Assembly (NCBI GenBank): GCA_937949945.1
Contig: CALFEQ010000191.1
Location: forward strand, 6,831-70,830
Direction of reading: 5' to 3'
DNA: 64,000 nt
DNA from: an uncultured Myxococcales bacterium
GTDB lineage: Bacteria > Myxococcota_A > Polyangia > Polyangiales > Polyangiaceae
Shown: positions 42,518 through 50,966 of the stretch, one piece after another
Numbering within the stretch: position 1 is the first letter of the stretch
Layout of the letters: each line of letters begins with the position of its first letter
Position numbers and translations under genes: made by a program
The notes under the pieces: model-generated
The model's database searches: none
What the model saw: only the letters and a program-made list of their open reading frames with translations
Told to the model about the DNA's origin: nothing

Positions 42518-44452
42518 CTATGCCGGCGCGTCGCTGGGCTCGGCGCGGGCGAGCGAGCCTCGGGACTCGCCCTTGCCCTGCGACTGGAGCTTGGTCTCCG
42601 CCTGCTCGGCCGCGAACTGGAAGCGGTGGAGGCGTGCGTAGACGCCGTCCTTCGCGAGCAGCTCGTCGTGCGTACCGGTCTCGACGATCCGCCCCTTGTG
42701 GAAGACGACGATGCGGTCGACGGTCCGGATCGTCGAGAGGCGATGGGCGATGATGAGCGCCGTGCGTCCCTCGACGACCGCCTCGAGCGCGGCTTGGAGG
42801 CGCGCCTCGGTGTCGGAGTCGATGCTCGCGGTCGCTTCGTCGAGGATGAGCAGCGGCGCGTCGCGGTAGAGCGCGCGTGCGAACGCGACGAGCTGGCGCT
42901 CGCCGGCGCTGAAGTTCGAGCCGCGTTCGTCGACGCGCGCCTCGAGGCCGCCTCGCTTCATGAACAGGTCGAGGGCGCCGATCTTCGCGAGCGCCTTCTC
43001 CACGCGCTCCATGTCCGGCGTCGCGTCGCTCATCGCGATGTTCGAGGCGACCGTACCGGCGAACAGGAAGACGTCCTGCGGCACGACGGCGAAGAGCTCG
43101 CGGAGCTCGCGGCGATCGTAGGCGCGCACGTCCTTGCCGAAGACACGGGCGCAGCCTTCTTCGAACTCGTAGAGCCGCAACAAGAGGCTCGTCACCGTCG
43201 TCTTGCCCGCGCCCGTCGCGCCGACGAGCGCGATCTTCTCGCCCTTCTTCACGTGAAGGCTCACGTCGCGGAGGACGGGCACCCCCGGCTTGTACGAGAA
43301 GGTGACGTTCTCGAGCGCGATCGCCTCGTCGGGAGACGCGGCCGTCGTCGACGCGATCGGCGCGGCCGGCGCCTCGACCGTCGCCTCGTCGAGGAGCTTG
43401 AAGATGCGCTCGGCTCCGGCCATCGCGGACTGGAGGATCGTGTACCGCTGCGCGAGGAGGCTCACCGGCTCGAAGAACTGCTTGATGTACTGCGTGAACG
43501 TGACGACGAGCGCGAACGTGATCGTCGAGTCGGCGACGCGCTTGAAACCCGCCCACCAGAGGACGCTCGCGATGCAGACGGTCCCGACCATCTCGATCGC
43601 GGCGTCGAGGATCGCCTCGTAGAAGATGCTCCGCTTGTTGGCGTCCCGGTACTCGACGTTGATCTCGTCGAACTCCGCCGCCATCGTCTCCTCGCGGGCG
43701 TAGGCCTGGACGACGGCCATCCCGGAGACCTGCTCGTTGAGGAAGGCATTGAGGCGAGCGGTCTTGACGCGGATGTCGCGGAAGGCCTGCCGCGCGCGCG
43801 AGCGCACGAAGTGCACGATCACGGCCACGACCGGCAGCGCCGCGAACGAGATGAGCGACATCCGGACGTCGAGGACGAGCATCATCACGACGATCCCGAC
43901 GAGCGCGACGAGATCGCCGAACGCGTTGAGCACGCCCGACGCGAAGAGCTCGTTGACGGCGTCGACGTCGTTGGTCGCGCGCGTGACGAGCCGCCCGACC
44001 GGCGTCCGGTCGTAGTACCGGAGCTCGAGCCGCTGCATGAAGTCGAACAGGTGCGCGCGCAGGTCGGCCATGGCGCGCGCGCCCGCGATCTGCATCGTGT
44101 ACGTCTGCAGGAAGAAGAGCACCTGCATCCCGACGATGACGAGCGCGAGCGTGAGGCCGTGCTTCATCAGGCCGCCGGGCTCCTCGTTCTGCGCGTTCTC
44201 GACGACACGGCCCATGACGACGGGTCGGAACAGGTTGAGCGCGGCCGACGCGAGGACCATCGCGAGCGAGAACCAGAGCCAGCGCGCGTGCGGACGCAGG
44301 AACGGCCAGAGGCGCCGGAGCAGCCGCGCGTCGTACGCGCGTCCGAGCCGCTCCTCCTCGTGGAAGTCCCGGAGGGTCCGCACCTTGCCCGCCCCGCTCT
44401 TCGCGGCGGGTGCGGGGCGTGACGACGCCGTGCTCTTCGGCGACGCGCTCAT
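42518..44452 (-). CDS. ABC exporter half-transporter, subunit 2 (catalytic Glu intact)
   Basis: A 644-residue type IV ABC exporter subunit. A cytosolic lead is followed by six membrane segments (about 50-340) and an ATPase domain: Walker A GATGAGKTT (near 408), Q-loop VVPQDVFLF, signature FSAGERQ instead of LSGGQ, Walker B LLILDEATASID with the catalytic Glu, and the H-loop His in IAHRLSTI. Its ATG overlaps the stop of subunit 1 (ATGA, 44449-44452), so the two are coupled and form a heterodimer. The atypical signature pairs with the degenerate Walker B of subunit 1. Substrate (lipid, drug or peptide) is not evident. Confidence 0.9.
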   Translation of the reverse strand: MSASPKSTASSRPAPAAKSGAGKVRTLRDFHEEERLGRAYDARLLRRLWPFLRPHARWLWFSLAMVLASAALNLFRPVVMGRVVENAQNEEPGGLMKHGLTLALVIVGMQVLFFLQTYTMQIAGARAMADLRAHLFDFMQRLELRYYDRTPVGRLVTRATNDVDAVNELFASGVLNAFGDLVALVGIVVMMLVLDVRMSLISFAALPVVAVIVHFVRSRARQAFRDIRVKTARLNAFLNEQVSGMAVVQAYAREETMAAEFDEINVEYRDANKRSIFYEAILDAAIEMVGTVCIASVLWWAGFKRVADSTITFALVVTFTQYIKQFFEPVSLLAQRYTILQSAMAGAERIFKLLDEATVEAPAAPIASTTAASPDEAIALENVTFSYKPGVPVLRDVSLHVKKGEKIALVGATGAGKTTVTSLLLRLYEFEEGCARVFGKDVRAYDRRELRELFAVVPQDVFLFAGTVASNIAMSDATPDMERVEKALAKIGALDLFMKRGGLEARVDERGSNFSAGERQLVAFARALYRDAPLLILDEATASIDSDTEARLQAALEAVVEGRTALIIAHRLSTIRTVDRIVVFHKGRIVETGTHDELLAKDGVYARLHRFQFAAEQAETKLQSQGKGESRGSLARAEPSDAPA

Positions 44453-46254
44453 GCCGGCACCGCCTCCTCTTCGAGCACCGCCGCGTCCAGGTCCTCGAGC
44501 GCGCTCTTCGCGGACTGCTCCGCGGCGAACGCCGCGTAGATGCCGCCGAGCTTGACGAGCTCGTCGTGCGTCCCCGTCTCGACGACGCGGCCTTCGTCGA
44601 GCACGACGATCGTGTCGCAGCGGGCGGCGGCGGCGACGCGGTGGGTGACGAGGACGACCGTGCGCTGGGCGGCCTGACGCTCGATCGCGTCGAGGATGGC
44701 GGCCTCCGTCTTCGCGTCGACGGCGGAGAGCGGATCGTCGAGGACGAGCACCTTCGGCTCGCGGACGAGCGCGCGCGCCAGCGCGATGCGCTGCTTCTGG
44801 CCACCGGAGAGCTGCACCCCGCGCTCGCCCACCACCGTGTCGAGCTGCTCCGGCAGCGAGAGCGCCTCCTCGAGGACCTGCGCCTCTCGCGCGGCGTCCC
44901 GGATCTTGCGGAGCGCCTCCGGCGACTCGCAGTCGTCGAGGGAGAACCCGACGTTGCGCGCCACGGTGGTCGAGAAGAGGAACGCGTCCTGCTGCGCGTA
45001 GCCCACGTTCTCGCGGACGACGGAGAGCGGCAAATCGCAGACGTCGTAGTCGTCGACGAACACCGTCCCCGGCGGCGTCGGGAGCAGACGCGCGAGGAGC
45101 ATCGCGAGCGTGCTCTTGCCGGAGCCGGTCCGTCCCACGATCGCGATGGACTTCCCCGCGGGCACCTCGAACGCGACGTCGTCGAGGACCTTGCGCTCCC
45201 CGTGAGAGAACGAGAGGCCGCGCACGGAGATCGCGCCGCGGATCTCGCGCGGAGGCGGGAGCGATCCGTCCGTGATCTCGGGGATGGCTCGGAAGATCTC
45301 CTCGAGCCGCGCGTAGCCCGCACGACCACGCTGGATGATGCCGATGACGAACCCGAGGGCGATCATCGGCCACATCATCCGGCCGTAAGCGAGCCAGAAC
45401 GCGAAGAAGTCGCCGCGGGTGATCCCGCCGTCCTCGGGGCCGCGCTGGAGGAGCGACGCGCCGTACCAGAAGAACGCGATGACCCCGAGCGATCCCGCCA
45501 CGCCGGCGAGCGGGAACATGACGCCTCGCAGACGCGCGAGCGCCAGGCTCGCCTCGAGGTACTCCTTGTTCGCGACGTCGAAGCGCTCCCGCTCGCGCTT
45601 CTCGAGGGCGAAGCTCCGAACGACGCGCACGCCGGTGAGGTTCGTCTGGAGGACGTCGGACAGACGGCCGAGCGCCTCCTGGTTCGCGCGCGTGCGCGTG
45701 AACATCTGCTTCGAGAACGAGCGCGTCGTGACGAACAGGAACGGGAGCATCACGAACGACACGAGCGTCAGCCGGACGCTGACTTGCACCATGACCTGCA
45801 GCGCGCTCGCGAACGCGAAGACGACGTTGACGCTGTTGAGGACGCCGAAGCCGAGGAGGAGGCGCACCTGCTGCAGGTCACCCGTCGAGCGGCTCATGAT
45901 CTCGCCGGACGACATCGTCCGGTAGAACGCCGACCCGAGACGGTGCAGGCGATGCAAGAGCATCGCGCGCAGCTCGTACTCGGCGTCGCGACCGGCGTTG
46001 AAGATGAACCAGCGGCTGCCGACGCGCGCCAGGAAGGCCACGATCGCCAGCACGAAGATGAGGACCGCCGGACGCGTCACCCGGTCGGGAGCGCCGCCGA
46101 ACACGTCGTCGATCGCCGCCTTCGCCAACCAGTCGATGCGGTTCAGCGAGAGCTGGAAGACGGCGAGCAGGACGCCGCCGGCGACGTAGGCGAACAGGTG
46201 CCTTCGGAACTGGCCACCGAGCGTCGTCGGCAATGCGCCGGGGTCTAAGGACAT
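44449..46254 (-). CDS. ABC exporter half-transporter, subunit 1 (degenerate Walker B)
   Basis: A 601-residue type IV ABC exporter subunit with six membrane segments (about 20-310) and an ATPase domain: Walker A GRTGSGKST (near 373), Q-loop YAQQDAFLF, canonical signature LSGGQKQR (near 480), Walker B LVLDDPLSAVD with Asp in place of the catalytic Glu, and the H-loop in VTHRVAAA. The Asp substitution predicts that the ATP site built from this Walker A/B and the FSAGE signature of subunit 2 hydrolyses poorly, as in known asymmetric exporters. ATG at 46254. Confidence 0.92.
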   Translation of the reverse strand: MSLDPGALPTTLGGQFRRHLFAYVAGGVLLAVFQLSLNRIDWLAKAAIDDVFGGAPDRVTRPAVLIFVLAIVAFLARVGSRWFIFNAGRDAEYELRAMLLHRLHRLGSAFYRTMSSGEIMSRSTGDLQQVRLLLGFGVLNSVNVVFAFASALQVMVQVSVRLTLVSFVMLPFLFVTTRSFSKQMFTRTRANQEALGRLSDVLQTNLTGVRVVRSFALEKRERERFDVANKEYLEASLALARLRGVMFPLAGVAGSLGVIAFFWYGASLLQRGPEDGGITRGDFFAFWLAYGRMMWPMIALGFVIGIIQRGRAGYARLEEIFRAIPEITDGSLPPPREIRGAISVRGLSFSHGERKVLDDVAFEVPAGKSIAIVGRTGSGKSTLAMLLARLLPTPPGTVFVDDYDVCDLPLSVVRENVGYAQQDAFLFSTTVARNVGFSLDDCESPEALRKIRDAAREAQVLEEALSLPEQLDTVVGERGVQLSGGQKQRIALARALVREPKVLVLDDPLSAVDAKTEAAILDAIERQAAQRTVVLVTHRVAAAARCDTIVVLDEGRVVETGTHDELVKLGGIYAAFAAEQSAKSALEDLDAAVLEEEAVPA

Positions 46255-46349
46255 GGGCTCCCGAGAAGTGCGCCCTTCGGTCAGACGCGACGGTTACATA
46301 GCAGACGGTCGTCTCCGTGGGATGCCCGATCGCGCACGACCGTTGCCCT

Positions 46350-47117
46350 TCAGGCCCCGACGAGGGGCAGACGCGGAAGCTCCTCCGGCGACACGATGCG
46401 GCGTACGTCGCGCAGCACGTCGGCGAAGACGCGGTCGACCCGGCGCGTCAGCTCCACGTCCGACGGAGCCCCGGCGAGGACGCCCGGGGCGTCGAGCATC
46501 ACCGCTCGCGCGACCATCGCGGGCTGTTCGAGCGCGAGCCCCTCGAAGAGCGCGTGGCCAAAGACCACGTTGATGCGCCGTTCCCCGTCACAGACCACGA
46601 GCACGCCTCCCTCGTCGACGAGGGCGAGCGCATCGAGCTCACGGGTCCGCGCGTTCGGCAGTCGCGTCGCGCCCTCCGGGATCCACCGCTCGATGGCGGC
46701 GTGCTGGCGCTCGTGGAACGCCAGCTTCGACCGCGGGAACGTCGCCCAGACGAGCGCGTTCAAGTAGTCGTGCCACATCCGAGCGCGCGTCGGGACGACG
46801 CGCCGTCGCACGATCGTCGCGTCGTAGAGGTCCGCGCGGACGATCGGCCCCGGCGGCCGACGGCGTCGGGCCGGTGCGGGCTCGAAGCGCACGGGCGCGT
46901 CCAGCGCGGGATCGCCGGTGGGATCGAACGCGGCAGCGTACTCGGCGACGTCCGGCCAGTCGGCGCGATCCGCGAAGCGAGACGCAGCGCGCGCGATCGG
47001 CCAGAACTCCGGACGGCGCTCGAAGAAGCGACCGTCGAACGCGGTACGCTCCTGCCGGACGAGGCGGAGCCGGTCGGGGCGCTTCGGCGTCGCCGTGAGC
47101 GTCTCTCCCGCCGCCAC
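46350..47117 (-). CDS. DUF3025-family protein
   Basis: A 255-residue soluble protein recognised as DUF3025 by WHDYLNALVWATFPRSKLAFHERQHAA and the surrounding layout; function unknown in the literature I recall. Near the C-terminus, VVCDGERRINVVFGHALFEGL is a second conserved stretch. The start is GTG at 47117, one base downstream of the preceding gene's stop, so the two are probably co-transcribed and coupled. Confidence 0.7.
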   Translation of the reverse strand: MAAGETLTATPKRPDRLRLVRQERTAFDGRFFERRPEFWPIARAASRFADRADWPDVAEYAAAFDPTGDPALDAPVRFEPAPARRRRPPGPIVRADLYDATIVRRRVVPTRARMWHDYLNALVWATFPRSKLAFHERQHAAIERWIPEGATRLPNARTRELDALALVDEGGVLVVCDGERRINVVFGHALFEGLALEQPAMVARAVMLDAPGVLAGAPSDVELTRRVDRVFADVLRDVRRIVSPEELPRLPLVGA

Positions 47118-47118
47118 G

Positions 47119-48456
47119 CTAACGGCCTCGTAGCCCGCGGGGCCGCCGGTGCGACGAAGCGAGCTTCGGCCGCGAACCGTCGCCGCTCGCCGCGATGTCC
47201 TTCATGTCGAGCGTCGTGACGAGCAGGCCGAGCCGCACGCGCGCGCGGTTCTTGACGTCGATCTCTTGGACGACGCCGAGGCGGTTCGCGAACGGTCCGG
47301 AGAGCACGCGCACGCGTGTGCCTTTCTCGACGGTGACGTTCGGATCGATGTCGATCGCGGTCGGCGCGCCGCGGGCACGCAGCGACGTCGGCAGGATGGG
47401 GCGGCGCGGCGGGACGACGCGAATCACCGGCTCCGGTTTGACGGACGTGTCGACCTCCTGCGCCTCCTCCGGCTGCTTGTGGGACGGCGGGCCGCCGCCG
47501 AGCTCGCGATCCGCGATGGAGAGGATCCTTCGAGCGTCTTCGCGCTCGCGACGCGAGCCCTCCTTCCGGATCGGGCCCTTGCGTACGCCCTTGCGCCTTC
47601 GTCGTCGCTCCTCGCGGACGCGCTCGCGCCGCTCTTCGGCGCGCGCACGGACGGCGCGCCAGGCGCCGCGACGGGTCGCAGCGATGAGATCGTTGTCCGG
47701 CGCCCACGCGACGAGCTTGTACACGTGCGCGAGCGCGACGATCGCGTCGGCGAGCAGCTCGTCGAGCTCGTCGGCGTGCGCGAGCGCCACCTCGCGCTTC
47801 ACGGACCAGCCGATCCAGAGCGGACGCCGGTTGCGCTGGCTGTCGTCGAGCAGAGCGCGGATGTCGTCGGCCGTCGCGGCTTGAGCGCGGGGGAAGCTCG
47901 GCACGCCGATCACGCCGATCGCGAACTCCTCGGGCATCGACTCGAGCATGCTCGTGAGCTCGAGGAGCGCGGCGGGATCCGTGATGCGGGCGCGGAGGTT
48001 TTTCACGTCCGCCTCGGCCTCGGGGCAGATCTCGAGGCTCACGGCCACGTGCACGCTGTCGATGGTGAGCGCCAAGTAGGCGTGCGAACGCAGCGGGTCG
48101 AGCTCCGGCTCGGTGCGCGGGACCAAGCTCCGCGCGAACGCATCGCGGACGAAGACGACTCGCTGCGCGATGGCGCGCGGCGCCCCCGACGAGAGGTGCT
48201 GCTCCACCTCGTCGGGTACGACCACCTCGACGGCGATCCCCAGCTCCGCGAGCCGCGGCGTGAGCGTCCGCGCCCAGGCCTCGATTCGCTCGCGCAGCGC
48301 GCGCCGCTGTGCCGCGCCCGGGCCGAGCCCGAAGGCGCGTGGCGCTGGAGGCAGGACACCCGGTCCGCCCGCGCGAGACGCAGCGGTGGTCGGCTCGAGG
48401 AAGGCGTCGAAGTCGGCGCTCAGCAGCCGCAGCGCGCCAGGCGGCGGGACGGACAC
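47119..48456 (-). CDS. hypothetical protein with a C-terminal KOW-type domain
   Basis: A 445-residue protein not assigned to a family. Residues 1-250 form a mixed alpha/beta domain. A very basic segment (about 265-325, with RRRRRKGVRKGP) looks like a nucleic-acid or ribosome tether. A linker precedes a KOW-like motif (about 380-415: KGTRVRVLSGPFANRLGVVQEI) similar to NusG/L24 domains. The end is basic again. RNA or ribosome binding is a reasonable inference. GTG start at 48456; it precedes the DUF3025 gene by one base. Confidence 0.5.
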   Translation of the reverse strand: MSVPPPGALRLLSADFDAFLEPTTAASRAGGPGVLPPAPRAFGLGPGAAQRRALRERIEAWARTLTPRLAELGIAVEVVVPDEVEQHLSSGAPRAIAQRVVFVRDAFARSLVPRTEPELDPLRSHAYLALTIDSVHVAVSLEICPEAEADVKNLRARITDPAALLELTSMLESMPEEFAIGVIGVPSFPRAQAATADDIRALLDDSQRNRRPLWIGWSVKREVALAHADELDELLADAIVALAHVYKLVAWAPDNDLIAATRRGAWRAVRARAEERRERVREERRRRRKGVRKGPIRKEGSRREREDARRILSIADRELGGGPPSHKQPEEAQEVDTSVKPEPVIRVVPPRRPILPTSLRARGAPTAIDIDPNVTVEKGTRVRVLSGPFANRLGVVQEIDVKNRARVRLGLLVTTLDMKDIAASGDGSRPKLASSHRRPRGLRGR

Positions 48457-48851
48457 GATGAGGCAGCATACGGAGCCGACCTACGGTGTCAACGCGAGGA
48501 GCCGAGCTAGCTCAGTCACAAATCACTGAAACTACTTACGTTTTTGCTGTTCTTGACGCCATGCGTCATAGACCCCATCCATACGGCATGCGACTTCCGA
48601 CCGGAATCTTGCAGGGAGCCGCATCCGAGGCCGGTGCCGTGGCATCCGACTTGGATGAGCGTGATGGCGAAGGCTAGCCCGAAGACCATGACGTCGCGCC
48701 TCGCTGCTCGTCGAGACGCACGTGGTGGCCGTCGCGCTCGCCCGGAATGCACTTCGGTCATGAACTGTTGCTCGCGGTGACCATGGCGGTCGCGCTGCTG
48801 GCGACACTTGTCTTCCACACCCGTTGACCCCCAGCGCACCGAAGGTCGACC
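48457..48851. other. 395-bp divergent intergenic region upstream of the sigma factor
   Basis: It separates the KOW gene (minus) from the sigma factor (plus). The stretch 48500-48580 is the most AT-rich in this part of the window and contains the heat-shock-like promoter at 48552. No gene is supported; short frames have no bias. Confidence 0.5.
48552..48580 (+). promoter_or_regulatory. sigma-32-like promoter upstream of the RpoH-like gene
   Basis: CTTGAC (48552-48557) and CCCCATCC (48573-48580) with a 15-base spacer resemble the heat-shock sigma consensus (CTTGAA, 13-15 bases, CCCCATnT). If active it would give a ~260-base leader and possible self-regulation of the downstream sigma factor. 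Confidence 0.35.
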
Positions 48852-50087
48852 ATGCCCACCCCCCTCACGCTGACTCGAACGAAAAAGCGTGATAGACCCG
48901 CCATCGTGCCGCGTACTCCGAAGACCTCCGCCAAAGGCGGGAGGAAGGGCAAGGCCTCCGCGCCTCTGCCGCCCGACAGCAGGTGGAGCCGAGATCCGTC
49001 GGTCGCGTCTCGCCCGGAGGGCGAGGACGTCGACGTGACCGCGGGCGCAGGTCCGGAGCGCGACGACGACTTCGAGGCGGTCGAAGGAGAGGTCGATCTG
49101 GGGGTCGACGAGGACATCGTCGCCGAGCCGCTGGTCGACGAGGACGAAGACCCGTTCGCCGAGCCGAAGGAAGACGAGGAGGCCCCCATCCAGTCGGCCC
49201 CGCTCTCGCGCCCGATGTCGGGCACGTCGATCGAGCGGCTCGACCCGATGGCCGCCTACCTGCGTGAGATCCAGCGGCACCCGCTGCTCACGCCGGAGGA
49301 GACGCACGAGCTCGCAAAGAAGTTCGTCGAGACGCAAGACCCGCGCATCGCTGCGCAGCTCGTCACCGCGAATCTCCGCCTCGTCGTGAAGATCGCCTAC
49401 GAGTACCGGCGCGCCTACAAGAACATCATGGACCTCGTGCAGGAGGGCAACATCGGCCTCATGCAGGCGGTCAAGCGCTACGACCCGTATCGTGGCGTGA
49501 AGCTCTCCAGCTACGCGGCCTGGTGGATCCGCGCGTACATCTTGCGCTTCATCCTGAACAACTGGCGCCTCGTGAAGCTCGGAACCACGCAGGCGCAGCG
49601 CAAACTTTTCTTCAACCTGCGAAAGAAGCGCGCCGAGCTCCAGGCGATGGGCATCGACCCGACGAACGCCGAGATCGCCAGGCAGCTCAACGTGCCGGAG
49701 AGCGACGTCGCCGAGATGGATGTGCGCCTCGCGCAGAGCGAAAAATCCCTCGACGCTCCGGTCGGCGACGCCGACGGGCGTGCGATCGCGAAGGTCGACA
49801 TGATGCCGGCCACGGGCGCCGGCCCCGAGGCGCTGATGGCCGACGAGGAGCTCCAGGCGCTCCTCAAGGACAAGCTCGCCGAGTTCCGCAAGACGCTCGT
49901 CGGCAAGGAGAAGGACATCGCCATCTTCGATCTGCGCCTCGTCGCCGACGATCCGCTGACGCTCCAGGATCTGGGCGACAAGTTCGGCATCTCGCGCGAG
50001 CGCGTCCGGCAGCTCGAGCAGCGCCTCCTCGCCCGGTTGCGCGACTTCTTGAAGCGCGAGATGGGCGACGCCACCGAGGCGCTCTGA
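48852..50087 (+). CDS. RpoH-like (sigma-32 family) RNA polymerase sigma factor
   Basis: A 411-residue group 3-type sigma factor. Residues 1-125 are an extra N-terminal region, first basic and then strongly acidic (EDEDPFAEPKEDEEAP). Region 1.2/2 begins near 131 (MAAYLREIQRHPLLTPEE). Region 2 core is ANLRLVVKIAYEYRR and DLVQEGNIGLMQAVKRYDPYRGVKLSSYA. The RpoH box QAQRKLFFNLRK lies near 246, and region 4 HTH (DLGDKFGISRERVRQLEQR) ends the protein. The RpoH box marks it as heat-shock family, though myxobacteria have several such paralogs with other roles (e.g. development). GAAGG lies 6 bases before the ATG. Confidence 0.88.
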   Translation: MPTPLTLTRTKKRDRPAIVPRTPKTSAKGGRKGKASAPLPPDSRWSRDPSVASRPEGEDVDVTAGAGPERDDDFEAVEGEVDLGVDEDIVAEPLVDEDEDPFAEPKEDEEAPIQSAPLSRPMSGTSIERLDPMAAYLREIQRHPLLTPEETHELAKKFVETQDPRIAAQLVTANLRLVVKIAYEYRRAYKNIMDLVQEGNIGLMQAVKRYDPYRGVKLSSYAAWWIRAYILRFILNNWRLVKLGTTQAQRKLFFNLRKKRAELQAMGIDPTNAEIARQLNVPESDVAEMDVRLAQSEKSLDAPVGDADGRAIAKVDMMPATGAGPEALMADEELQALLKDKLAEFRKTLVGKEKDIAIFDLRLVADDPLTLQDLGDKFGISRERVRQLEQRLLARLRDFLKREMGDATEAL

Positions 50088-50096
50088 CACGGCTTC

Positions 50097-50963
50097 ATGT
50101 CCGGGGAGGTTCGTGACGCAGGCGTGCTCTACGTCGTCAGCACGCCGATCGGCAATCTCGCCGACGTCACCCTCCGCGCGATCGAGATCCTGAAGGCGTG
50201 CCCGCGCCTCGCCGCGGAAGACACGCGCCACACGAGGAAGCTCCTCGCCCACCTCGGGATCGGAGGCAAGCACGTCGACGCGCTCCACGCGCACTCGAGC
50301 GAGCGCGACGTCGAACGCGTCGTCGATGCGCTCCGTGCCGGCGAGTCGGTCGCGCTCGTCACCGACGCGGGCACGCCGATCGTCAGCGATCCCGGCGACG
50401 TGCTCGTGAAGCGCGCGATCGCCGAGGGCATCCGCGTCGTGCCCATCCCCGGCCCGAGCGCCGTCCTCGCCGCGCTCGTCGCGAGCGGCCTCGGCGGCGG
50501 CGGCTTCCGCTTCCTCGGGTTCCTCCCGCGCGAAGGCACGTCGCGACACGAGGCGATCGCGAGAGCGTGCGAGACGCCGGAGGCGGTGATCCTGTTCGAG
50601 TCGCCCGAGCGCACGAACGCGACGTTGCGCGAGCTCGCCGACGCGATGCCGAACCGCCCCGCATGCGTGGCTCGCGAGCTGACGAAGATCCACGAGGAGA
50701 TCGTGCGCGGCACGCTCTCCGATCTCGCCGGCGCACGCGACGGATGGCGCGGCGAGATCGTGATCGTGCTCGGTCCGTGGGAGCCCGCGACGCGCGAGGC
50801 GACCGTCGACGACGCCGCGCTCGACGAGCGGATCGATCGCGAGCTCGCCGCCGGGACGCACTCGAAGACGATCGCCGAGCGTCTCGCCGCATGGAGCGGA
50901 CGGCCGCGACGGGAGGTCTACGAGCGAGTCGTGGCGAGGAAGCGCGCCTCCGAACGTCGATAG
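50097..50963 (+). CDS. rsmI: 16S rRNA (cytidine-1402 2'-O) methyltransferase
   Basis: A 288-residue SAM-dependent enzyme of the tetrapyrrole methylase fold that methylates C1402 of 16S rRNA. Motifs: LYVVSTPIGNLADVTLRAIEIL at the N-terminus, AEDTRHTRKLL, SVALVTDAGTPIVSDPG, VVPIPGPSAVLAAL and FLPREGTSRHEAI, followed by RELTKIHEE near 205. It starts 9 bases after the sigma factor stop and is probably co-transcribed with it. It ends 3 bases from the stop of the convergent pseudokinase. Confidence 0.95.
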   Translation: MSGEVRDAGVLYVVSTPIGNLADVTLRAIEILKACPRLAAEDTRHTRKLLAHLGIGGKHVDALHAHSSERDVERVVDALRAGESVALVTDAGTPIVSDPGDVLVKRAIAEGIRVVPIPGPSAVLAALVASGLGGGGFRFLGFLPREGTSRHEAIARACETPEAVILFESPERTNATLRELADAMPNRPACVARELTKIHEEIVRGTLSDLAGARDGWRGEIVIVLGPWEPATREATVDDAALDERIDRELAAGTHSKTIAERLAAWSGRPRREVYERVVARKRASERR

Positions 50964-50966
50964 CCT

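Noticed and set aside
48824..48852. TTGACCCCCA just before the sigma-factor ATG as a -35 like that of rpmG
   Set aside because: A 17-base spacer would place the -10 on the start codon itself, so it cannot serve as a normal promoter.
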